This document shows positions 8,619-17,105 of a stretch of 64,000 bases of DNA, one piece after another (position 1 is the stretch's first letter; every line of letters begins with the position of its first letter). The notes below the pieces were generated by a model. That model was not told where the DNA came from, made no database searches, and saw only the letters and a list, made by a program, of their open reading frames with translations. Source of the DNA: OLB9 sp041392785 (GTDB lineage Bacteria; Bacteroidota; Bacteroidia; Chitinophagales; Saprospiraceae); NCBI GenBank assembly GCA_041392785.1, contig JAWKLK010000001.1, positions 496,001 to 560,000 of the forward strand, in the 5' to 3' direction. The position numbers and the translations under genes are program-made.

Positions 8619-9899
8619 ATGGAAATATTAATAATATTAAGTTTAGTTTTGCTGAATGGGTTATTTTCAATGTCAGAAATGGCATTGGTGTCCTCTCGAA
8701 AATTTAAACTAGAAAATGCAAAAAAGAAAGGAAATCAAGGTGCCAGAACTGCCTTAGACCTAATGGATAATCCAACAAAATTTTTGTCCACTGTCCAAAT
8801 AGGGATCACTTTGATTGGTATTTTGCTCGGTGTATATGGTGGAGAAAACCTGACTAGCAATGTTGCGGACTTTTTGTTCCAATATGAAACCTTGAGACCT
8901 TATGCACAGAATCTTGCGACAATCATCATTGTGATTTTCATAACGTATTTATCAATTTTATTGGGCGAATTACTGCCCAAAAGATTAGGTATGGCTTTCC
9001 CTGAACCCATCGCAATTATCATGTCAAATCCAATGAAAATTCTTTCAAAGATCACATCTCCTTTTGTCTGGTTACTGACTACTTCAAATGACATTTTATT
9101 AAGTATCATGGGAATAAAGAAGACATCAGATGATAAAGTATCAGAAGAAGAAATAAAATCCATAATAAAGGAAAGTGCTGAAGGAGGAGAAATACAAGAT
9201 ATCGAACACAGCATTATGGAGCGTGTATTTGAATTAGGGGACAGAAAAGTGAATACTTTATTTACGCATAGGAGCGAAATAGAATTTTTTACTGTCAATG
9301 ACACATTGAAAGCAATAAAGCAAAAAATAAGTATTGAAAAGCACTCTGCATACCCTGTAAGTAATTCAAATGATTTGGATGATATCATCGGTATCGTGTT
9401 GCTAAAAGATCTCTTCCCAACATCAGATGATGCTGTATTTGACATCAAAGATTTTATAAAAGAACCCATCTATTTCAATGTAAATACCGATGCATACAAA
9501 GTGCTTGAATTATTTAAGAAAGAAAAGATGCATTATGGAATTGTAATTGATGAATATGGTTCCGTGCAAGGTATCGTCACAATGGATGATGTCCTTGATG
9601 CTTTAGTGGGAAATGCCACCGAACAAGACCAATTTGAATATCAATTGGTGCAAAGAGACGAAAACAGTTGGCTTGTTGATGGCCAATATTCTATCATAGA
9701 CTTTCTGAAGTACTTTGATATAGACTTAGACGAAGATTATTTATCGCAATTTACTACTGTAGCAGGACTCATCATTCATAAAAGTAATACCGTGCCTGAA
9801 ATAGGCCAAAATACCATAATTGATTCATACAAATTAGAAATCATAGATAAAGATGGTCAAAGGATTGATAAAATATTGATTACCAAAATTTTACCGTAA
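8619..9899 (+). CDS. CorB/HlyC-type CBS-domain transporter (CNNM family)
   Basis: I chose the ATG at 8619 rather than the upstream TTG at 8577 because the membrane domain begins at once (MEILIILSLVLLNGLFSMSE). The product has 426 residues: an N-terminal DUF21/CNNM membrane domain (about 1-185, with SEMALVSSRKFKLE), a CBS pair (about 205-335, containing HSAYPVS and YGIVIDEYGSVQGIVTMDD) and a C-terminal CorC/HlyC domain (about 350-425). Family members export Mg2+ or Co2+, and older names are hemolysin-like. It is followed at 20 bp by the ABC exporter gene on the same strand. Confidence 0.9.
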   Translation: MEILIILSLVLLNGLFSMSEMALVSSRKFKLENAKKKGNQGARTALDLMDNPTKFLSTVQIGITLIGILLGVYGGENLTSNVADFLFQYETLRPYAQNLATIIIVIFITYLSILLGELLPKRLGMAFPEPIAIIMSNPMKILSKITSPFVWLLTTSNDILLSIMGIKKTSDDKVSEEEIKSIIKESAEGGEIQDIEHSIMERVFELGDRKVNTLFTHRSEIEFFTVNDTLKAIKQKISIEKHSAYPVSNSNDLDDIIGIVLLKDLFPTSDDAVFDIKDFIKEPIYFNVNTDAYKVLELFKKEKMHYGIVIDEYGSVQGIVTMDDVLDALVGNATEQDQFEYQLVQRDENSWLVDGQYSIIDFLKYFDIDLDEDYLSQFTTVAGLIIHKSNTVPEIGQNTIIDSYKLEIIDKDGQRIDKILITKILP

Positions 9900-9919
9900 T
9901 TGCACACTGATTTTCTAGA

Positions 9920-11731
9920 ATGACCATATTCCAACTTTATCATAAAGTAAAACCATTTATAAAACCATACTACCCTCTAGTGGTTTTGACATTGGTTTTG
10001 ACATTAGTTGCATCATTCACAGCGCAAGTCAATGCATTTGTTCTTAGATATACTGTCGATTCAATAAATGAATTGATGGTTCAACACAGACCACTCAGTG
10101 ATGGAATGTCCATACTAGGAACTATCACCATAATATTATTATTGAAAGAAGTGGTAGCATCATCAGTGCAATTCGGACAGAAGTACTTTGGCGAAAAACT
10201 GCGAATTCTTATAGCTGGAGACTTTTCGCAACGTATTGTGGAGCAAATATTGACTTATGAAATGTCATTTTTCACGTCTACTGAAAACGAAAGTGGCAAA
10301 CTACAGACTCGCATAGATTTGGGCATCAGTAGCTTGACAAGATTGGTTCAAAACTTTTTTATTGATATTTTACCTCTTTTTACCAATGCACTGGTAGCAC
10401 TTGTGGTGATGTTCCATGCTAATTTTTATATTGGTTTGATGAGTTTGGGCATTATACCAATTTACTTTCTTATAAGTCAATATCAAGCTAAAAAATTAAG
10501 TGGTTTCCGCAGAAGAATGCGAAATTTCAGGGAATCAAAAAATAATTCCATTATCAATCTGATAGAATCTATCACCGTCATCAAGTCATTTAATAGAGAA
10601 AGACTAGAAGCAAAAAAACATAAAAGTATCCAACTATCCATCACAGATAATCAAATGGAAACGCGTAAAACCAGCTTTCTTTTTGATAGTATTAAAAGTT
10701 TTCTAGAGCAAATTTGGGTAGTCATCATCATTATTTTGACAGCATATTTTGTGCTAAATAATCAAATGACCATTGGGGCTATCATGTTTCACATATTACT
10801 ATTCAATAATGTTACAAGTCCGATTCGTCAACTTCACAGAATCTATGATGAAGTAAATGATGCTATGATTTATTCAGAAGGATTTTTTGAAATACTGGAT
10901 AATCAAGAAGCCAAAGAAAGTAGTGGCTCATTTAAGCCTGAATATGTCAACGGAACACTTTCATTGCGCAATGTCAACTTCTATTATCCCAATGGAACAC
11001 ATGCTCTCAAAAATGCTTCTTTTGATATCCCACATGGAGAAACAACAGCTTTGGTAGGTTTGAGCGGCGCTGGCAAAAGCACTGTTATAAATCTACTTTC
11101 CAAATTTTATTCTCCTAATGAGGGCGAAATCCTACTTGACAATATTGATTTAAAAGAATATGACACAGAAGCCCTTAGGAAAAACATTGGATTAGTTCTA
11201 CAGAAAAATCACATTTTCCAAGGCAGCATTGCAGAAAATATCAGGTATGGTGATGAAAATGCTAGCATGGAAGACATTATCCAAGCAGCAAAAAGTGCTT
11301 ATATCCATGATCAAATCATAGAATTACCACAACAATATGAGTCCAGTGCCAAACTATTATCAGGCGGCCAGCAACAAAGAATTGCCATAGCAAGATTATT
11401 TTTAAAAAATCCACCCATTATTTTTCTGGATGAACCTACAGCCAGCCTAGATGCCATTTCGACTGAGCAGATCAAAAAAAGTCTTGATGCTATAAAACAA
11501 AATAGAACAGTGGTCATCATTTCTCATAGTATCTCACAGATCATAGATGCAAAAAATATAATTGTATTGGAGAAAGGACTTATCGTTGAGAAAGGGACAC
11601 ACGAATCTCTTTTCCAACAGAAAGGCCCATATTACAATATCTTCAATGCTATGGCAAATAGCCTAAATATTGATAAAATAATAGATACAATCAAAATTGA
11701 CGAATTCTTAGATCTTCAAAATAACGATTAA
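9920..11731 (+). CDS. ABC exporter, fused permease and ATPase (MsbA/MDR type)
   Basis: A 603-residue half transporter. The first about 320 residues are a six-helix type I exporter domain. The nucleotide-binding domain follows with Walker A GLSGAGKST, signature LSGGQQQR, Walker B IIFLDEPTAS and an H-loop ISHS. It would work as a homodimer moving lipids, drugs or peptides outward; the substrate is not evident. It probably shares a transcript with the CorB-like gene 20 bp upstream. Its 3' end overlaps the convergent gene at 11728-12114 by four bases. Confidence 0.93.
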   Translation: MTIFQLYHKVKPFIKPYYPLVVLTLVLTLVASFTAQVNAFVLRYTVDSINELMVQHRPLSDGMSILGTITIILLLKEVVASSVQFGQKYFGEKLRILIAGDFSQRIVEQILTYEMSFFTSTENESGKLQTRIDLGISSLTRLVQNFFIDILPLFTNALVALVVMFHANFYIGLMSLGIIPIYFLISQYQAKKLSGFRRRMRNFRESKNNSIINLIESITVIKSFNRERLEAKKHKSIQLSITDNQMETRKTSFLFDSIKSFLEQIWVVIIIILTAYFVLNNQMTIGAIMFHILLFNNVTSPIRQLHRIYDEVNDAMIYSEGFFEILDNQEAKESSGSFKPEYVNGTLSLRNVNFYYPNGTHALKNASFDIPHGETTALVGLSGAGKSTVINLLSKFYSPNEGEILLDNIDLKEYDTEALRKNIGLVLQKNHIFQGSIAENIRYGDENASMEDIIQAAKSAYIHDQIIELPQQYESSAKLLSGGQQQRIAIARLFLKNPPIIFLDEPTASLDAISTEQIKKSLDAIKQNRTVVIISHSISQIIDAKNIIVLEKGLIVEKGTHESLFQQKGPYYNIFNAMANSLNIDKIIDTIKIDEFLDLQNND

Positions 11732-12114
11732 ATGAGATTTAACTTCTTGTAATTGATGTAGATATCTTCTAAGTCCATGTTTTCTATTCCTGCTACCAGA
11801 AGTGCAGCATAGTCTTTATCCATTTTACCCCAAATTACTTTAGTCAAGGTTTGTTCAGATGATGTGAGATTTTCTGGCATAGACCCTTCTTCATCAAGGC
11901 CCAATAATCTGACATAGTGAAGCAATTCAATTTTAGGAAATTGGGTCATTCCTATATCAGGAACTTCATCCGGATAATACTGAACTAACAAAGGCAATTC
12001 CTCGATTTTTTCTAAAACACCTCCCTCTTTCAAGAAATGATGAATTACAAAAGGCGTGTTTTTTGTCAAAACTTTATTACCCAATCTATCTTTATGGATC
12101 AATTCAAATCTCAT
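11728..12114 (-). CDS. Hypothetical protein
   Basis: A 128-residue protein without a signal peptide or membrane helix, and acidic overall. It begins MRFELIHKDRLGNKVL. I see no motif that I recognise. It lies 68 bp downstream of the SDR gene on the same strand, so it may be the last gene of the lipoprotein-SDR transcript, and its stop overlaps the end of the convergent ABC exporter gene. The start is supported only by being the longest in-frame ATG. Confidence 0.6.
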   Translation of the reverse strand: MRFELIHKDRLGNKVLTKNTPFVIHHFLKEGGVLEKIEELPLLVQYYPDEVPDIGMTQFPKIELLHYVRLLGLDEEGSMPENLTSSEQTLTKVIWGKMDKDYAALLVAGIENMDLEDIYINYKKLNLI

Positions 12115-12182
12115 CAGTCAATTGAATTACATCACAATATACGAATCTATGAGAAAATATTTTCAAAAAACTTAAAAATCGA

Positions 12183-12962
12183 TTATAAACATCCTGTCCT
12201 TCCACCATCCACAGGGATAGATACCCCAGTGATATATGATGCTCGAGGAGATGCTAAAAATGCGACGGCTGCCGCTATTTCTTCTGGCCGCCCAAATCTC
12301 AACATTGGTATTTCTTCCGCCATTTCCTTCTTTATCGTGTCTTCTGAAACTTGCATTTTGTCGGAACGACCTCTGATGATTTGTTGTAGGCGATCTGTAT
12401 CTGTTGCCCCTGGCAAAACATTATTGACAGTAATACCGAATGATGCTAACTCATTTGACAAGGTCTTTGCCCATGAAGCTACAGCACCTCTTGTGGTATT
12501 TGATACCCCTAATCCTTTCAATGGAATTTTGGTAGATGTAGAAATTATGTTGATGATTCGTCCATAATGATCTTTTTTCATCCCGGGTATGACGATACCA
12601 CTTATCAAGTGGTTTGCCAGTACATGCGAAGTAAATGCACTTATGAATTGACTACTATCTGCTTGCAAAATAGGTCCTGCTGCTGGACCACCACTATTAT
12701 TTATTAAGATATGCACATTTTGCTGAGCTACCAATGATTTTAATTTGCCATTTAAATTATCCAAATCTGAAGAATCAGCCACTACGAAGCCGTGGTTTTG
12801 TTTCCATGATCTATCTAGAAGATTTATTGTATCCACCATGCTATCTACGCCTCTAGCGAGGATTGTCACCTTAGCACCCATTTTTGAAAGTGCTATTGCT
12901 GATGCCCTGCCAATACCTTTGGAGCCACCACATACCAATGCGTGTTTCCCGATTAATTCCAT
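12183..12962 (-). CDS. SDR family oxidoreductase, atypical (BKR-like)
   Basis: A 259-residue protein with a Rossmann fold of the short-chain dehydrogenase type: GGSKGIG at residues 12-18, ILINNSGGPAAG near 85-96, NIIST near 138-142 and ITVNNVLPGATDTDRL after the active site. Where YxxxK is expected the sequence reads SNTTR (about 154-158), so both catalytic Tyr and Lys are replaced. This is known in a subgroup described as beta-ketoacyl-reductase-like SDRs with an imperfect tetrad. The substrate is unknown. The ATG shares one base with the stop of the lipoprotein gene upstream, so the two are translationally coupled. Confidence 0.88.
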   Translation of the reverse strand: MELIGKHALVCGGSKGIGRASAIALSKMGAKVTILARGVDSMVDTINLLDRSWKQNHGFVVADSSDLDNLNGKLKSLVAQQNVHILINNSGGPAAGPILQADSSQFISAFTSHVLANHLISGIVIPGMKKDHYGRIINIISTSTKIPLKGLGVSNTTRGAVASWAKTLSNELASFGITVNNVLPGATDTDRLQQIIRGRSDKMQVSEDTIKKEMAEEIPMLRFGRPEEIAAAVAFLASPRASYITGVSIPVDGGRTGCL

Positions 12963-13414
12963 TATTTTTTATTTAAATGATATGTCTGGAAAATAGTGAA
13001 CTGCACTAAGCTACTATCTATAAATTCATATTGCAATAATCTCGATTCCCATATTTGCTCATTCTCAGTATTCTTGATCACATTTACAAATTCTGGCACA
13101 TTATCGCCTAATATAATATTATTATTACTTGAAGACAAGAAAGCGATCCTTTCTGGGTCAGAATGATAGAAATATTCCAAATCACCAAAAACGAAATTGG
13201 AAAAATTTACCTCAGAAGTGCTAAAAAAGTCAACAACTATGTTTTTTGTTTCTTCTAGAACAAATGAGTCTTTTGTTTTAATCTCACTTATAGTTCCAGT
13301 CCATTTTCCTCGCAAATTTTCAGCTTTATGTGTGCAATCTTCCGATTTGGAGCATGCACTTAATCCCATGAAAATCAACAAAACATGGAATCCATTTTTT
13401 AAATTTCGTTTCAT
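12962..13414 (-). CDS. Small lipoprotein
   Basis: A 150-residue lipoprotein beginning MKRNLKNGFHVLLIFMGLSA followed by the lipobox Cys. I preferred the ATG at 13414 to the one at 13441 because a -7 box (minus strand, 13446-13439) covers the upstream ATG. After the Cys comes KSEDCTHKAENLRGKWTG, a pattern seen in lipocalin-like or glycan-type small lipoproteins, but I cannot assign a family. It heads an operon with the SDR gene and lies directly behind a Fur-like palindrome. Confidence 0.7.
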   Translation of the reverse strand: MKRNLKNGFHVLLIFMGLSACSKSEDCTHKAENLRGKWTGTISEIKTKDSFVLEETKNIVVDFFSTSEVNFSNFVFGDLEYFYHSDPERIAFLSSSNNNIILGDNVPEFVNVIKNTENEQIWESRLLQYEFIDSSLVQFTIFQTYHLNKK

Positions 13415-13438
13415 TTTAAAAAGTCTTTTGATGCCTTG

Positions 13439-13462
13439 CAAAGATAATCATTATCAAAGATA
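13439..13462 (-). promoter_or_regulatory. Fur-like palindrome between two -7 boxes
   Basis: AGATAATCATTATCA at 13442-13456 matches the 7-1-7 Fur box TGATAATnATTATCA at 14 of 14 defined positions except the first. Minus-strand -7 boxes TATCTTTG lie at 13439-13446 and again at 13455-13462, so the palindrome sits between and over them. A repressor bound here would block the lipoprotein-SDR promoter. No matching TTTG at -33 was found. Confidence 0.45.
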
Positions 13463-13597
13463 ATTTAGGTATCCATACCTATAACTTTGTCAAATTAGTT
13501 TCGCTTAATGCAGATATGTATGTCAATATGAAGAGTATAAAATTGTATTTTCTCTTTCCAAAATTACGCTTATCTTTGTGTACAGTATCTCTTTAAC

Positions 13598-16500
13598 ATG
13601 TATAACCAACCTGTTAGGATAGTATTAATCCAGTTATTGATTTGGATTGCATTCTTTAGTCATTGCTTTTCGCAAAGCATAAACACGCCATTTGGAAAAA
13701 ATCGTGTTCAATATCATGATGATTTTGATGCTAAATGGATGTATGAAACTCAAAATTACATAACCTATTGGTATGGAAAAAGTAAAAACGTTGCACTTCC
13801 TACAATGCATATCGCAGAAATGGACCATGATGAGGTACAAAAAGTACTAGAGCATAAAATCAATGATAAGATTGAGATTCTAGTCTTTACCGACATTGCA
13901 GATCTCCAACAATCCAACATTGGTAATGAAGAATTTTTATTGGGTAAGGATGGTGAGATAAAAGTAGTGGGCAATAAAATGTTAGTCTATTTTGATGGAG
14001 ATCATCAACACCTTCGTAAGTTGATTAGACAAGGCACAGCGCAAGTTTACTTTAATAATATGATGTATGGTACTGGCTTTCAAGAAGTCCTAAAAAACTC
14101 ATCATTAATCAATATTCCTCCTTGGTTTTCTGAAGGCATAGTGCAGTATAGTGCATCACATTGGGACATGGATTCAGAAAATGCTTTAAGACAATTATGG
14201 TTTAAAAATAAAAAACATCCTCAATTTAAAAAAATATCGGAAGAATATCCAAGAATAGCTGGACATAGTTTTTGGTATTTTATAGATCAAACTTATGGTA
14301 AATCCAATATTCCAAATATATTATATCTCGCAAAAATAAATAGGGGCAATATCTCAGCATTTGATTATATACTTGGTGTTAGTTTTGATGATTTAATGCA
14401 AGAATGGTTTGATTATTACAAGGACTATTTTCAAAAAGAAAGAAATCACATCCCTCAAGATCAAAAATTAATCCTTAAAAAATCCATCAGTGAAAAATTA
14501 ATCCCTTCTCTCTGTGTCAGTCCAGACAGTCGATTTCTTGTGTACACAACCAATGATAAGGGTAAAATTCAGATTCGGCTTAGAAATCTTCAGAACCACA
14601 AAGAAACTGTTTTACAAAACATTGGTTATAAAAATCTACTTCAAGAAACAGATTATAACTATCCCCTATATGCATGGTCTGTAGATAGTAGAAAACTGAC
14701 TTTCATCATTGAAAAGTACGATGTGCTATATTTGAAAGTGTATGATGTCCATTCAGATGAAATGATTGAACAATTATTGCCCACTGATTTCCAAAGGGTT
14801 TACTCCATCTCACCAGTAAATGATGAAGACTATATATTTTCTGCAAATCAAAATGGTTTTTCAGATCTTTACTATTATAAAACAAAGAATAGAAATCATT
14901 TTCCTATCCTATCAGATCCATTCGATGATTTAGATGCAACATACACTGAGTACCAAGGACAAAAGGGTATTTTGTTTTCATCCAATAGAAATTCTAAGTT
15001 TAAAGTATCGCAATATTATGATTCAATTCCCCCGATAGGAACGTTTGATCTGTATTTCAAGCCTGATGATTCAAACACATTAATTCAATTAACCAATACA
15101 CCTGATATAAATGAAACTAAACCAATCATATCAGGTAAAAATTTATATTATCTTTCGGATCAAAGTGGCATTGTGAATATTGAAAACATCAATCTCTCTT
15201 CATCTGAAAAGGCATTTGTCTCCGATACAGACAGACCTATCATATCATATACAATATCATTTAATAATAAAGCCTACTATACTTTCAGAATTTCTGATCG
15301 TAGTCAAATTTTTAGTATTTCTGACTTGCATCAAGCTCAAATAGGAAAACCACAATTCACACCTTTCAAACAATCCGCACTAGAAGTGGAACAGGTAAAT
15401 GAATTATTTTTACAAACTCCAAAAAGTGACACGATGCAGTATGGTTATCATTTTCAATCACGATTTGGTAAACCTATTTTAAATAAAAAAAATGATATAA
15501 AAATCGACTTACCTTTACTTGAAATATCCATAAAGACAACACAACAAGAAGCACCTAGTGTCAGAAATGAACCCATTCACAATAGCAGAATTACTCCTGT
15601 AAATCTTCCATTCTCGATCATAGATTATTCTACAAAATTGGACAATGATATCCTTTTTGAAGGATTGGAATCTTACACGAGCGACAAACCTCAATTATTG
15701 ACTACGCAAATGGGTATTTTATTCAAAGCCAAGGCCAAAGACTTGTATGAGGATTATCAAGTAGAATTAGGACTTCGAATTCCGACAACATTCAATGGGT
15801 CTGAGATGTTTGCTGTCCTTGATAATAATAGAAAGAGGATTGATAAAAGAATAGCAGTATATAGAAAAACAACCACTTACGATAATAACATATCTCCGAA
15901 TGCTAATATCCCTTCAAAGACAAATAAACGCACATTACTTGGATTATACCAATGGAAATATCCGCTAAACATTTATAGAAGTGTACGATTGACATCATCA
16001 TTGAGACATGATCGCCTTCAATTTTTTAGCACAGATCCAATCACTTTTACTTCTGCAAACCAAAATGAACAACGACTTTCTTTGAAGATAGAATATGTAT
16101 TTGACAATTCTTATGAAGAGCAACATAATTTAAGAATTGGCACGCGATATAAATTTTTTATTGAAGCAATAAATAGATTCAATTTGAAACTCACTGATGG
16201 CTTCTCATTAAAACCGTCGGAAGGATTCACAACCGTTTTAGGATTTGATGCTCGACATTATTTTTCAGTTTTCAAAAGATCAGTCTTAGCACTGAGGATA
16301 GTTGGAGCTACTACTTTGGGTTCTGAAAAAATTTTATATTACATTGGAGGAGTTGAGAATGCAGTTTTCCAGAAGTTTGATGAAACGACTCCAATAAATA
16401 ATGAAATAGGATTTGCATATAAAGTTAATGGATATCAAATGCGCGGCTTCGATAATAATATTCGGAATGGATCTACTTTTACTCTTTCCAATGCTGAATT

Positions 16501-16834
16501 GAGAATTCCTTTTATGCAATATTTTCTTGGAAGATACAGAGGTTCATCATTCATAAGACATATGCAGTTGACGGGCTTTTTTGATGCGGGGATGGCCTGG
16601 TATGGTGCTTCTCCATATAGCGATGATAATCCGCTGAACCAAGTGCAAATTGTTGCGCCTCCTCTTATACAGCTAGATGTCACATACTTCAGAGATCCCA
16701 TAGTGATGTCCTACGGATGTGGTTTTAGAACCATGATATTAGGTTATTTTGTAAAAATTGACAGAGCTTGGGGAATAGACACAAGACAGCGCATAGCACC
16801 GAAATGGCATTTCTCCTTTGGATTAGACTTTTAA
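13598..16834 (+). CDS. Large outer-membrane protein: peptidase-MA-like domain, TolB-type propeller, beta-barrel
   Basis: A 1078-residue protein with signal peptide (IVLIQLLIWIAFFSHCFSQS). Residues about 30-290 resemble the peptidase MA fold (INIPPWFSEGIVQYSASHWD), but the zinc motif HExxH is replaced by RQGTAQVYF, so it is probably not catalytic. Residues about 295-620 hold TolB/WD40-like repeats (PDSRFLVYTTND, YAWSVDSRKLTFI, GILFSSNRNSKF, LYYLSDQSG). The C-terminal about 350 residues are barrel strands with a D15/BamA-like end (VNGYQMRGFDNNIRNG, GFFDAGMAW) and a terminal phenylalanine. Relatives are labelled TolB-like translocation proteins. A -7 box TATCTTTG lies at 13571-13578. The actual role is unknown. 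Confidence 0.75.
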   Translation: MYNQPVRIVLIQLLIWIAFFSHCFSQSINTPFGKNRVQYHDDFDAKWMYETQNYITYWYGKSKNVALPTMHIAEMDHDEVQKVLEHKINDKIEILVFTDIADLQQSNIGNEEFLLGKDGEIKVVGNKMLVYFDGDHQHLRKLIRQGTAQVYFNNMMYGTGFQEVLKNSSLINIPPWFSEGIVQYSASHWDMDSENALRQLWFKNKKHPQFKKISEEYPRIAGHSFWYFIDQTYGKSNIPNILYLAKINRGNISAFDYILGVSFDDLMQEWFDYYKDYFQKERNHIPQDQKLILKKSISEKLIPSLCVSPDSRFLVYTTNDKGKIQIRLRNLQNHKETVLQNIGYKNLLQETDYNYPLYAWSVDSRKLTFIIEKYDVLYLKVYDVHSDEMIEQLLPTDFQRVYSISPVNDEDYIFSANQNGFSDLYYYKTKNRNHFPILSDPFDDLDATYTEYQGQKGILFSSNRNSKFKVSQYYDSIPPIGTFDLYFKPDDSNTLIQLTNTPDINETKPIISGKNLYYLSDQSGIVNIENINLSSSEKAFVSDTDRPIISYTISFNNKAYYTFRISDRSQIFSISDLHQAQIGKPQFTPFKQSALEVEQVNELFLQTPKSDTMQYGYHFQSRFGKPILNKKNDIKIDLPLLEISIKTTQQEAPSVRNEPIHNSRITPVNLPFSIIDYSTKLDNDILFEGLESYTSDKPQLLTTQMGILFKAKAKDLYEDYQVELGLRIPTTFNGSEMFAVLDNNRKRIDKRIAVYRKTTTYDNNISPNANIPSKTNKRTLLGLYQWKYPLNIYRSVRLTSSLRHDRLQFFSTDPITFTSANQNEQRLSLKIEYVFDNSYEEQHNLRIGTRYKFFIEAINRFNLKLTDGFSLKPSEGFTTVLGFDARHYFSVFKRSVLALRIVGATTLGSEKILYYIGGVENAVFQKFDETTPINNEIGFAYKVNGYQMRGFDNNIRNGSTFTLSNAELRIPFMQYFLGRYRGSSFIRHMQLTGFFDAGMAWYGASPYSDDNPLNQVQIVAPPLIQLDVTYFRDPIVMSYGCGFRTMILGYFVKIDRAWGIDTRQRIAPKWHFSFGLDF

Positions 16835-17034
16835 GCTTTATTCAACATTAGACTTTGTAGTGAAAGAAATAGCTGTGAAGCTCGGAATTTGTCTCCTTCA
16901 AACGAGTAATAACTACGATGATGACAGTAAAATGAGTACAGAAATAGAAATGAAGTAGAATTTCCTTACAGCAAAATTTCTTATGTTGATTTTTGGTTTA
17001 AGCTTTAGTGGCAAGGTAGTTGATTTTTGGTAAC

Positions 17035-17077
17035 ATAAAAAACCAAAAACAGCCGACCAGACATTCTGATCGGCTGT
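17035..17077 (-). terminator. Intrinsic terminator of the giant surface-protein gene
   Basis: ACAGCCGACCAG (17049-17060) pairs with CTGATCGGCTGT (17066-17077) around a five-base loop. On the minus strand it is followed by a T-rich run (17048-17035). It lies 29 bases after the stop at 17106. The remaining gap to 16834 shows nothing else. Confidence 0.85.
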
Positions 17078-17105
17078 AATATGCATTCAATTTAAAATTA
17101 GATTA

